Below, in pieces: positions 1 through 7,783 of a stretch of 43,412 bases of DNA. How positions within the stretch are numbered: position 1 is the first letter of the stretch; each line of letters starts with the position of its first letter. The position numbers and the translations under genes were made by a program. Under the pieces are notes generated by a model. It was given only the letters and a program-made list of their open reading frames with translations, made no database searches and was not told where the DNA came from. This DNA is from Prevotellaceae bacterium UBA1743 (lineage in GTDB: Bacteria > Bacteroidota > Bacteroidia > Bacteroidales > Bacteroidaceae): NCBI GenBank assembly GCA_002314945.1, contig DCHV01000031.1:1-43412 (forward strand). Reading direction: 5' to 3'.

Positions 1-107
1 ATTTGACTCCATGCTTTCATCTGTAATTGACCCAACACCAGGATTAAGGTGTAGATTATTCGGTTATCAATACCTCCGATACCTACCCGACAGGAACAAG
101 GGCTACC

Positions 108-162
108 GAAGGGTTATCGAAGGAATGACGAGGGATGGTGGAGAATGACGAGATGCATTCTC
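108..162. repeat. Degenerate 11-bp periodic repeat block
   Basis: Five consecutive 11-bp units, most starting with GA, can be read here: gaagggttatc (108-118), gaaggaatgac (119-129), gagggatggtg (130-140), gagaatgacga (141-151) and gatgcattctc (152-162). They are imperfect copies of one another. The same period and a similar GA-rich unit occur at 32763-32795. The block lies in the intergenic region beyond the 3' end of the minus-strand rhamnosidase gene. Its function is unknown, and a REP-like intergenic element is an inference. Confidence 0.45.
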
Positions 163-176
163 CCACCCTTGTCATT
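124..176. other. Long imperfect hairpin downstream of GH106 gene
   Basis: The inner arm 137-147 (ggtggagaatg) pairs with 156-167 (cattctcccacc) with one bulged base and an 8-nt loop. The outer arm 124-134 (aatgacgaggg) pairs with 166-176 (cccttgtcatt) with one G-T wobble; the two arms compete for 166-167. It sits about 60-110 nt past the stop codon of the minus-strand gene. There is no T-tract after it on either strand, so it is not a canonical intrinsic terminator, though it could protect a 3' end. Confidence 0.45.
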
Positions 177-236
177 TACGTTTCGTAGAATCTTTGTGTG
201 TTTGTTTACACTATGGGGCAATGCCTCTGGTGCCTC

Positions 237-3200
237 TTAGTACGTCTTCAGTTGGACAGGGCCCAGGAGACCGGATGTCTGCAATTCCGAATCGGCCTTC
301 CAGGGATTGCAACTGGTCCATGTACAACGCTGCTCGACAGGCAATTGCTCATCACCGATGAGGCGGTTCATCCAGTTGTTGACTACTTCTACGCGCAAGG
401 TATTGTCACCTTCCCTCAGGAAAGGTGTCACATTTACCTGATAGGGATAGGTCCATGCGCCTCCAGCATACTCATCGTTTACATAGACACGAGCCATGAC
501 CATGACGCGACCCAAGTCGAGATAGACTGGTTCGGCTGGCAGAGAGGCCAAAGAGAGGGTATTGGTATAGGTTGCCTTACCTGAATAATAGCGAATAGCC
601 TCATCCAGTGATGTGGTCCAATCTACCAACTGCTCGAAGGTCTGTGGCTCAGACGGGCCTCGCATCTCACTCTGGAAGGAAACTGTCCAAGGGGTCTCCA
701 CAGTTGCAAGCACAGTAGCCTCGGGGAAGTTGGCCTTGTCGCTCGATACAGCCTTTCCCTTGCCGAACACCACAAAGGCGCTCTGATTGGGGAGGAGGGT
801 CATAGGTACGAGTGTCGTACTGCCGTTATCCTCAAACTGAGGCAGAGGACGCTGTTCACCATCCACGGGATTCCACAGTTGAGGCACCATGCCAGTAACA
901 CGGAAAGCAGCCTCGAAGGAGATTGTCTCTTCACTCTGGTTGCTCAGGAAATAGGAGTCAGCCCCCGGCATGGTACGATGCAGGAAGACAACAGGTTTGG
1001 CCGGATCTACATAGCAGTCGGGCAATACCTGAGTTTCGTCGAGGACAGTTTGCAGCCCCGTACCATCGGGATAGACACGTCCCTGACCGTAGGTAGGTGC
1101 GCCCCACATTTCCTGTGCCAATGCCTTCACCCGGGAATCTGCTTCGGGATACCCCTGCAAACTGGGGGATGTCTCGGGTTGAGGACCCAGCACCACAAGA
1201 CCTTGGCGGGTAAATTCAGCTATTTTCTCCAGCACCTCGGGACGCATGGTCTTCTGCTTGGGCAGCACCAACACACGATACTGCATACCGCCCTCCAACT
1301 GCAGCATTCCCTTGCTGACAGTTGACTTGGTGAGCAACACCTCGGCATTGATATAGTCGAAGCTGTAGCCTCTCGGCAGAGCGGGATTGCATTCGCCCGT
1401 CATCTTGGGCGCATCCTCGCCAATGAAATAAGCCACATCAGCCACATAGCGGCCCTGCTGCAACATGTAGTTGCAACGACGCAGATAGTCGGTAAAAAGG
1501 TCCATATCTTCCCACCATACATTCTTGCGATTGAACTCATTGCCAAACCAGGCGCTGATACCAGGATATTTGACATCATCAGGCTGCTGGATATAGAGGT
1601 GTAGGAGAGTGGAATTGATTCCCTCGCAGAAGAAACGGTCGGTACGCTGTTTCATCACGTATGGGTAGCGGCTATAGATTGGTCCGCCCGAGGTACAAGA
1701 CTCGGCCCACACCTTCTGTTTGCCATAGATATGAGCACAACTGCTGGCAGCACGATTCTCTATGTCACCCAGAGAGCCTTCACTCCAGAACTCGCCACCC
1801 ACTTCGTCACTCTGTCCGCCATACATCAGGAACTCGCTGGGGAAGCCCCAATGGCCATAGCATTCGAGCCAGGTGGTGAGGTTATGTTCGTGACTGACAT
1901 CACGCAGGCCTCCCACATAGTCGTAGGCAATACGGTCGGCCACAAGACGACGAAGGTCCCAGAGGAAACGCTCGCTCTGATCCTGAGAGCCTATCACCTG
2001 TCCGTACAGAGTAGGAATGAAAGGCACAGGGTCGTAGCCATAACGCTCCTGAAATTTCTCAATCATATCATCTGTCCAGTTCTGGCTACCCATCTCGTAA
2101 CTATCCTCCACCACGACACGGAAAGAAGTGCGATCCTCGGCAGGAATGCGTCGAAGCACCTCACCCAAGAAGGCATCAAAGTGGGAGGCTACATGCTGAC
2201 GACTCATCTTGTCAACCTCCAGTCCTGTGGCGTATGGTGCAGCGGGTGAATTCATGACGCCTGTGGAACGCATATAAGTACGCATAACGACCCATTTCCC
2301 ATCGGGTAGGACTATCGTACCATCACCTTCCACCTTGTCTGTAAGATCCAACACCTGTTCAGCCTGGACAAGGGATGCTCCCTGAGGCTCTGGCTGTGTC
2401 TCCCACATATATTCGCCCCACATGGGCAGAGGAGTCTGGAACATCTTGCCAAGAGATTTCTCCTCGAAACGCTCTATGCGAGGCTCGTCCGAGAGGGTCA
2501 CTTGACAATGGAAGGGAATACCTCCGTGAAATTCGAGTCGCACCTGTTGCGTCTGCAGGTCAGGCAAAGCCACACATATCTCAGCATGAGGACGAAAGCC
2601 CACATTCACATCGAAATTGGTACGATCGAGATGTATCAGTTTTACAGTCCGAAAACCGGCTCCATCAGGTACCTGAATGGCACAATCTGCCAACATCCTT
2701 TCTGGAGCAGAGAAGGACAGACTACGCAACGTGAATGCAGCATCGAGAGAAATGTCTTTCGGCCAGGTCTCGGAGGTAGGGCGATCAATCTCTACTGTCT
2801 GAGAATAGAACTGGCCGGATTGGTCGGGATATGCCAGCAGACGCTCCTGAGTACCCCGCTCGGGCAGGAAGGGAAGCTGGATGGGCTGACCTGTACTCTC
2901 CACACGGATGGTCTGGCTGTCGAGGTAACGCATCGACTGCTCAGGCTTCACCCAAGGACCTCCCGACTGGCTCCATCCAGGGCAGTTGAAGAGGCCTATC
3001 TCCATATCAAGTTCGCTGGCACGCTTCAGGGCTGCATGCAGCACGTCATACCATCCATCGCTGAACACAGGGACAGAGCCTGCCTCGATAGCATCCTGCC
3101 AGATATTGCCGATATAGGCACGGGTTATTCCCTTTGCTTTCATAGCCTCAAGATCCTTGACCACTCCCTCGCAGGAAATATTATCCGACATCCAATACCA

Positions 3201-3344
3201 ATATACAGCCATCCGCTGATTCTCGGGAATCTGACGGAAATTGTCGACCATCTCCTGAGGGATGGACGAATCGGTGCAGGACGTACCCACACATAACATC
3301 GCTGCAACAGCAGCCAATACACTTCTGTATTTCATACGTATCAT
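237..3344 (-). CDS. GH106-family alpha-L-rhamnosidase, lipoprotein
   Basis: This is probably an exported enzyme that removes terminal alpha-L-rhamnose from pectic or similar glycans. The 1035-residue protein starts with a lipoprotein-type signal (hydrophobic residues 8-19, Cys at 23 in VGTSC). A TIM-barrel-like region follows with the GH106 opening VYWYWMSDNIS (about 47-57), DSYEMGSQNWTD (414-425) and AESCT (547-551). A C-terminal beta-sandwich with VYLDLG and the terminal GLLGP motif occupies roughly 890-1035. DSxExGxxNWTD and AESxT are also present in the enzyme at 8831-11767, which supports the assignment. Met at residue 4 (position 3335) is an alternative start. The gene is transcribed away from groES and has its own promoter at 3364-3395. 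Family membership is fairly sure; the exact linkage cleaved is not. Confidence 0.85.
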   Translation of the reverse strand: MIRMKYRSVLAAVAAMLCVGTSCTDSSIPQEMVDNFRQIPENQRMAVYWYWMSDNISCEGVVKDLEAMKAKGITRAYIGNIWQDAIEAGSVPVFSDGWYDVLHAALKRASELDMEIGLFNCPGWSQSGGPWVKPEQSMRYLDSQTIRVESTGQPIQLPFLPERGTQERLLAYPDQSGQFYSQTVEIDRPTSETWPKDISLDAAFTLRSLSFSAPERMLADCAIQVPDGAGFRTVKLIHLDRTNFDVNVGFRPHAEICVALPDLQTQQVRLEFHGGIPFHCQVTLSDEPRIERFEEKSLGKMFQTPLPMWGEYMWETQPEPQGASLVQAEQVLDLTDKVEGDGTIVLPDGKWVVMRTYMRSTGVMNSPAAPYATGLEVDKMSRQHVASHFDAFLGEVLRRIPAEDRTSFRVVVEDSYEMGSQNWTDDMIEKFQERYGYDPVPFIPTLYGQVIGSQDQSERFLWDLRRLVADRIAYDYVGGLRDVSHEHNLTTWLECYGHWGFPSEFLMYGGQSDEVGGEFWSEGSLGDIENRAASSCAHIYGKQKVWAESCTSGGPIYSRYPYVMKQRTDRFFCEGINSTLLHLYIQQPDDVKYPGISAWFGNEFNRKNVWWEDMDLFTDYLRRCNYMLQQGRYVADVAYFIGEDAPKMTGECNPALPRGYSFDYINAEVLLTKSTVSKGMLQLEGGMQYRVLVLPKQKTMRPEVLEKIAEFTRQGLVVLGPQPETSPSLQGYPEADSRVKALAQEMWGAPTYGQGRVYPDGTGLQTVLDETQVLPDCYVDPAKPVVFLHRTMPGADSYFLSNQSEETISFEAAFRVTGMVPQLWNPVDGEQRPLPQFEDNGSTTLVPMTLLPNQSAFVVFGKGKAVSSDKANFPEATVLATVETPWTVSFQSEMRGPSEPQTFEQLVDWTTSLDEAIRYYSGKATYTNTLSLASLPAEPVYLDLGRVMVMARVYVNDEYAGGAWTYPYQVNVTPFLREGDNTLRVEVVNNWMNRLIGDEQLPVEQRCTWTSCNPWKADSELQTSGLLGPVQLKTY

Positions 3345-3363
3345 TTAATTTATGTATTTGATG

Positions 3364-3395
3364 CAAATTTAACGGATTTTTTCGAGTCAGCACAA
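3364..3395 (-). promoter_or_regulatory. Bacteroidetes-type promoter for GH106 gene
   Basis: On the minus strand TAAATTTG (3371-3364) fits the -7 consensus TAnnTTTG. A TTG (3395-3393) lies 21 nt upstream as the -33 element. The start codon is about 20 nt downstream, so the leader would be very short. Confidence 0.6.
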
Positions 3396-3431
3396 GGATG
3401 AATAAAAAAATACGCTCTATCCAAGGGAAAA

Positions 3432-3511
3432 TGTGCCATGTCGTAATGGAACGAACGGCAAAGATGTCAGTAGAGGACTGACAATTTGGCACAATAAACG
3501 CATTTGGCACA
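3432..3511. promoter_or_regulatory. Repeated TGGCACA motifs and palindrome upstream of groES
   Basis: TGGCACA occurs at 3487-3493 and 3505-3511, exactly 18 bp apart, both inside ATTTGGCACA. An inverted copy, TGTGCCA, is at 3432-3438. Between them lies the palindrome GTCAGT-N5-ACTGAC (3466-3482). No TAnnTTTG -7 box is visible before groES. A regulator site or a non-vegetative promoter is a reasonable inference for a heat-shock operon, but the binding factor is unknown. The sequence does not match CIRCE. Confidence 0.4.
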
Positions 3512-3568
3512 CTCTTCGCTACATGGAGGGCAAAATGATTCAAAAAACAACAAAATTATAACAAAACA

Positions 3569-3847
3569 ATGACTATGAACATCAAACCATTGGCAGACCG
3601 CGTGCTGATAGAGCCCGCACCTGCAGAGACAAAGACTATCGGTGGTATCATCATTCCTGACACCGCTAAGGAGAAACCCCTCCAGGGCATCGTAGTAGCA
3701 GCCGGCAAGGGCACCAAGGACGAAGAAATGATTCTGAAGGAAGGTGACAAAGTACTGTACGGAAAGTATGCTGGTACTGAACTGGAACTGGAAGGTAAGA
3801 AATACCTGATTATGCGTCAGAGCGATGTAGTGGCTATCATGGGTTGA
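3569..3847 (+). CDS. groES: Co-chaperonin GroES (Cpn10)
   Basis: GroES forms the heptameric lid that caps the GroEL folding chamber in the cytoplasm. The sequence carries the family opening NIKPLADRVLIEP, the mobile-loop region around ETKTIGGIIIPDTAKEK and the ending YLIMRQSDVVAIMG. At 92 residues it has normal length. Two in-frame ATG codons, at 3569 and 3575, are possible starts; family members usually begin MNIKPLADR, so 3575 (90 residues) may be the true start. groEL follows after 45 nt, as in the classical two-gene operon. The upstream region holds repeated TGGCACA motifs rather than a recognisable vegetative promoter. Confidence 0.97.
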   Translation: MTMNIKPLADRVLIEPAPAETKTIGGIIIPDTAKEKPLQGIVVAAGKGTKDEEMILKEGDKVLYGKYAGTELELEGKKYLIMRQSDVVAIMG

Positions 3848-3892
3848 TCCACATATATAGAACAGAAAAAGAACAAATAAAAAGAAGCAATC

Positions 3893-5536
3893 ATGGCAAA
3901 AGATATTAAATTCAACATCGAAGCTCGCGAGCAGATGAAGAAGGGTGTTGACCAGTTGGCCAACGCAGTAAAGGTAACTCTCGGTCCTAAGGGACGCAAC
4001 GTAATCATCGAGAAGAAGTTCGGTGCCCCCCAGATTACCAAGGATGGTGTAACCGTTGCCAAGGAAATCGAGTTGGCAGACGCATTCCAGAATGCAGGTG
4101 CACAGTTGGTAAAGAACGTAGCCAGCAAGACGGGTGATGATGCAGGTGACGGAACAACAACCGCTACCGTATTGGCTCAGGCTATCGTACGCGAAGGCTT
4201 ACGCAACGTAGCTGCAGGTGCCAACCCAATGGATCTGAAGCGCGGTATCGACAAGGCCGTTGCCAAGGTGGTAGAAAACATCAAGGCTCAATCCGAGCAG
4301 GTAGGCAGCGACTATAGCAAGATAGAGCAGGTAGCTACCGTAAGTGCCAACAACGATCCTGAAATCGGCAAACTGCTGGCCGAGGCTATGCAGAAAGTAA
4401 GCAAGGATGGCGTAATCACCATCGAGGAAGCTAAGGGTCGCGACACCACAATCGGTGTAGTGGAAGGTATGCAGTTCGACCGTGGTTATCTGTCTGCCTA
4501 CTTCGTGACTGACACGGAGAAGATGGAATGTGTGATGGAGAACCCCTACATCCTCATCTATGACAAGAAGATAAGCAATCTGAAGGATTTCCTGCCCATT
4601 CTGGAACCTGCCGTACAGAGCGGCCGTCCCCTGCTGGTAATTGCCGAGGATGTGGATTCTGAAGCTCTGACCACCCTGGTAGTAAACCGTCTGCGCAGCC
4701 AGTTGAAGATTTGCGCTGTGAAGGCTCCTGGCTTTGGCGATCGTCGCAAGGCTATGTTGCAGGATATCGCCACCCTGACGGGCGGCTTGGTAATCAGCGA
4801 GGACACTGGTTTGAAACTGGAGCAGGCTACCATCGAGATGCTGGGTTCTTGCGACAAGGTTACCGTAAGCAAGGACAACACCACTATTGTGAACGGTCAT
4901 GGCGAAAGCGAGCTGATCAAGGATCGTGTTAACCAGATTAAGAACGAGTTGGCCAACTCTACCAGCGACTACGACAAGGAGAAACTGCAGGAACGTCTGG
5001 CCAAGTTGAGCGGTGGTGTAGCAGTCCTCTACGTAGGTGCTCCCAGCGAGGTAGAAATGAAGGAGAAGAAGGATCGCGTAGATGACGCTTTGTGTGCTAC
5101 CCGTGCTGCTATCGAAGAGGGTATCATCCCTGGTGGTGGTGTAGCTTACATCCGCGCCATCAGTGATTTGGAAGGCATGGAAGGTGTCAACGCCGATGAA
5201 ACCACTGGTATCAACATTATCAAGCGTGCCATCGAGGAACCTCTGCGTCAGATTGTAGAAAATGCAGGTCTGGAAGGTAGCGTTGTAGTAAACAACGTAC
5301 GTCAGGGCAAGGGTGACTATGGTTACAACGCACGTGCTGACAAGTACGAGAACCTGAAGGAATGCGGAATCATCGACCCTGCCAAGGTTACTCGCGTAGC
5401 ATTGGAGAATGCTGCCAGCATCGCCGGTATGTTCCTGACTACCGAATGTGTAATCTGCGAAGCAAAGGAAGAGAAACCCGAAATGCCTATGGGCGGTGGC
5501 GCTCCCGGCATGGGCGGTATGGGCGGCATGATGTAA
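3893..5536 (+). CDS. groEL: Chaperonin GroEL (Cpn60)
   Basis: This is the ATP-dependent chaperonin that folds client proteins inside a double heptameric ring with GroES. The 547-residue protein is full length. It shows the nucleotide-binding signature TLGPKGRNV (29-37) and GDGTTTATV (from residue 85), the equatorial ATPase motif RVDDALCATRAAIEEG, and a Gly/Met-rich C-terminal tail rich in GGM repeats. It is preceded by groES and followed within about 40 nt by a strong intrinsic terminator (5571-5607), so the operon appears to contain only these two genes. Nothing is unusual in the conserved residues. A 453-codon open frame on the opposite strand is a coding shadow. Confidence 0.99.
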   Translation: MAKDIKFNIEAREQMKKGVDQLANAVKVTLGPKGRNVIIEKKFGAPQITKDGVTVAKEIELADAFQNAGAQLVKNVASKTGDDAGDGTTTATVLAQAIVREGLRNVAAGANPMDLKRGIDKAVAKVVENIKAQSEQVGSDYSKIEQVATVSANNDPEIGKLLAEAMQKVSKDGVITIEEAKGRDTTIGVVEGMQFDRGYLSAYFVTDTEKMECVMENPYILIYDKKISNLKDFLPILEPAVQSGRPLLVIAEDVDSEALTTLVVNRLRSQLKICAVKAPGFGDRRKAMLQDIATLTGGLVISEDTGLKLEQATIEMLGSCDKVTVSKDNTTIVNGHGESELIKDRVNQIKNELANSTSDYDKEKLQERLAKLSGGVAVLYVGAPSEVEMKEKKDRVDDALCATRAAIEEGIIPGGGVAYIRAISDLEGMEGVNADETTGINIIKRAIEEPLRQIVENAGLEGSVVVNNVRQGKGDYGYNARADKYENLKECGIIDPAKVTRVALENAASIAGMFLTTECVICEAKEEKPEMPMGGGAPGMGGMGGMM

Positions 5537-5570
5537 GGAAAAGCCCTCATTCAATAACAAACTAAATAGA

Positions 5571-5607
5571 ATCCCTGTCAGAAATCAAACTGGCAGGGAT
5601 TTTTTTG
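5571..5607 (+). terminator. Intrinsic terminator of groESL
   Basis: A 10-bp stem with one G-T wobble is formed by atccctgtca (5571-5580) and tggcagggat (5591-5600). The loop is 10 nt, and a run of T follows directly (5600-5606). It lies 35 nt after the groEL stop codon. Confidence 0.9.
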
Positions 5608-5617
5608 CCCTAATTCG

Positions 5618-5647
5618 TTGGAATATGGGATAAAACATGTATCTTTG
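5618..5647 (+). promoter_or_regulatory. Bacteroidetes-type promoter for GH127-like gene
   Basis: TTG at 5618-5620 (-33) is followed after 19 nt by TATCTTTG at 5640-5647, an exact TAnnTTTG -7 box. Transcription would begin near 5654, about 20 nt before the ATG at 5675. This position rules out the longer TTG-initiated reading frame that overlaps the promoter. Confidence 0.75.
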
Positions 5648-5674
5648 CAGCAGATAATTCTAAAAAATATAATA

Positions 5675-7705
5675 ATGAAGAAGAAATCCATTCTCGTATG
5701 TCTAAGCGGCATATTGACGTTGTGCTCTTGCGGAGGACAAAGTGGCACAGAAGCTCGCATGATATCTCCCAACGAGATAGAATGCACCAGTCAGAACTAC
5801 CTCAACAACCGTGCTCCTTTGGTACAGCAGCCTTTCATGAAACTACCCCCCTCGGCAATCACGCCTCGTGGATGGATAGGCAAACAAGTTGCCTTGATGA
5901 AGGACGGATTGGCAGGCAATTTAGGAGAAATCAGCGCCTGGCTTGACAAGAATGACAATGCATGGCTCGTAAATGGTGGTTCACACGGTTGGGAGGAAGT
6001 CCCCTACTGGTTGCGCGGATATAGCAACATGGCATACATCCTGAGCGACAGCAAGATGCTCGATGAGACAAAAATCTGGATTGAGGCTATCCTATCCAGC
6101 GCACAGGAGGACGGATATTTCGGCCCCATCAATGCCGAAGCAGACGGGCGTAGAGAACTATGGGCCAACATGCTGGCTCTGCAAATCCTACAGGACTATT
6201 ACATGTACAGTGGAGACGAGCGTGTTATCAGCGTAATGAAAGGCTATTTCCGTTGGCAGTTGGCATATCCAGATGACAGACTCCTGCGCTCCTACTGGGA
6301 GAACTCTCGCGGTGGCGACAATCTGCTGAGTGTTATCTGGCTATATAACCAGACAGGTGACGAGTTCCTACTCGACCTGATGCACAAGATTCATCGTTGC
6401 ACGGCCAACTGGCATCAAGATACCAATCTGCCAAACTGGCACAACGTGAACGTAGCAGAATGTTTCCGTGAACCAGCAGAGTACTTCCTCGTAAGCAAAG
6501 ATTCCGCTATGCTGAAAGCCACTTACAACAACTTCAACCTGATACGTCGTATCTACGGTCAAGTACCTGGCGGTATGTTCGGTAGTGACGAGAACTGCCG
6601 TTTAGGCTATGTGGATCCCCGTCAAGCCACCGAAACGTGCGGCTTCGTAGAGCAAATGCTGAGTGACGAGATACTGATGGCACAAACAGGTGACATCAAA
6701 TGGATGGAGAATCTGGAAGACGTTGCCTTTAACAGTCTCCCTGCTGCAATGACAGACAATATGCGGGCACTACGTTACCTGACAAGCCCCAATATGGTTT
6801 TGGCAGACTCCAAGAATCATGCGCCAAGTGTACAGAACGGAGGTCCATTCCTCTGTATGAATCCTTTCAGTAGCCGTTGCTGCCAGCACAACCACGCAAT
6901 GGGATGGCCCTACTATGCCCAGAATCTCGTTCTGGCAAGTGCTGATGGAGGTGCCGCCCTACTCATCTATGGTGACTGCAAAACAACGCTTTTAGTAGGC
7001 GACCGCAAAGAGGTGACCCTCAACGAGGAAACGCATTACCCCTTCGATGAACACATCAGCGTGACAGTAAACGACCTGCAGGAAGAGACCGCCTTCCCAT
7101 TGTACCTACGTATTCCAACATGGGCAAAAGATGCCAGCGTGAAGGTTAACGGCAAGAAGGTGGGTTGCAAAGTGGAAAGCGGTTTGTTGTGCATAAACCG
7201 CACCTGGACAAACAAGGACAAGGTGGAACTCTGCTTCCCCATGCAACTCTCCATGAGACAATGGAGTCTGAACAAGAACAGCCAAAGTATAAATTATGGC
7301 CCCCTAAGCCTAAGTTTGGAAATTCAGGAACGGTACGAATTGGTGGACAGCAAAGCCAATGCCATTGGCGATTCACACTGGCAGGAAAATGCAGACGCCA
7401 GCAAGTGGCCCACTTACGAAATATATCCCGAGACACCCTGGAACTATGCCTTGGACGGCAATCTGAATGGCATGCAGGTCATCAAGGGTGAATGGCCAGA
7501 GGATGATATGCCCTTCAACCTAAAGAATGTTCCTTTGCACATCAAGGCTCAAGGAGCAAGAATCCCATCATGGGGATTAGATCAAACTGGAACCTGCCAA
7601 GTATTGCCTGAATCAGACGAGCCCCGTGCTGAGACGGAAGAAATCACGCTTGTACCTATGGGGGCTGCACGTCTGCGTATCGCAAGTTTCCCCCCACTGA
7701 AATAA
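5675..7705 (+). CDS. GH127-like (DUF1680) glycoside hydrolase, lipoprotein
   Basis: This is probably a secreted hydrolase of beta-L-arabinofuranosides or the related sugar aceric acid. The 676-residue product begins MKKKSILVCLSG and carries a lipoprotein-like signal ending in LTLCSC (Cys 17 or 19). The catalytic domain is an alpha/alpha-barrel type. GH127 enzymes use a Zn-bound cysteine nucleophile held by one Glu and three Cys. Here ETC (Glu320, Cys322) and RCCQHN (Cys402, Cys403) match those positions. SHGWEEVPYWLRGY (103-116) is also typical of DUF1680 proteins. A beta-sandwich follows to the C terminus. The open frame extends 57 nt upstream through a TTG start, but the promoter at 5618-5647 makes the ATG at 5675 the real start. 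GH127 includes an RG-II-acting enzyme in Bacteroides thetaiotaomicron, which fits the neighbouring rhamnosidases. Substrate is not decided by sequence. Confidence 0.75.
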   Translation: MKKKSILVCLSGILTLCSCGGQSGTEARMISPNEIECTSQNYLNNRAPLVQQPFMKLPPSAITPRGWIGKQVALMKDGLAGNLGEISAWLDKNDNAWLVNGGSHGWEEVPYWLRGYSNMAYILSDSKMLDETKIWIEAILSSAQEDGYFGPINAEADGRRELWANMLALQILQDYYMYSGDERVISVMKGYFRWQLAYPDDRLLRSYWENSRGGDNLLSVIWLYNQTGDEFLLDLMHKIHRCTANWHQDTNLPNWHNVNVAECFREPAEYFLVSKDSAMLKATYNNFNLIRRIYGQVPGGMFGSDENCRLGYVDPRQATETCGFVEQMLSDEILMAQTGDIKWMENLEDVAFNSLPAAMTDNMRALRYLTSPNMVLADSKNHAPSVQNGGPFLCMNPFSSRCCQHNHAMGWPYYAQNLVLASADGGAALLIYGDCKTTLLVGDRKEVTLNEETHYPFDEHISVTVNDLQEETAFPLYLRIPTWAKDASVKVNGKKVGCKVESGLLCINRTWTNKDKVELCFPMQLSMRQWSLNKNSQSINYGPLSLSLEIQERYELVDSKANAIGDSHWQENADASKWPTYEIYPETPWNYALDGNLNGMQVIKGEWPEDDMPFNLKNVPLHIKAQGARIPSWGLDQTGTCQVLPESDEPRAETEEITLVPMGAARLRIASFPPLK

Positions 7706-7723
7706 CATGTAACCGAAAAGAAG

Positions 7724-7768
7724 AAAGGTGGTCTGTACTTTTCAGACTACCTTTTCTTTTTCTATTTT
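7724..7768 (+). terminator. Intrinsic terminator or attenuator after GH127-like gene
   Basis: A 12-bp stem with one G-T wobble pairs 7724-7735 (aaaggtggtctg) with 7743-7754 (cagactaccttt). The loop is 7 nt, and a T-rich tail runs to about 7768. No promoter is visible between it and the next gene at 7784, so partial readthrough into that gene is plausible. Confidence 0.75.
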
Positions 7769-7783
7769 AACATCACAAGAGAA

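Noticed and set aside
198..584. Plus-strand frame beginning near the left edge
   Set aside because: It overlaps the C-terminal coding region of the GH106 gene in antisense and shows no protein features.
3505..3519. Definite sigma-54 promoter for groES
   Set aside because: TGGCACACTCTTCGC differs from TGGCACG-N4-TTGC at important -12 positions; kept only as a motif within a finding.
4199..5560. 453-codon open frame on the minus strand opposite groEL
   Set aside because: It lies wholly antisense to a highly conserved groEL gene, and its composition (Tyr/His/Leu-rich with no domain) is that expected from the reverse frame of a GC-balanced coding sequence.
5618..5674. TTG-started N-terminal extension of the GH127-like protein
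   Set aside because: It overlaps a good -33/-7 promoter, and the signal peptide begins at the ATG at 5675.
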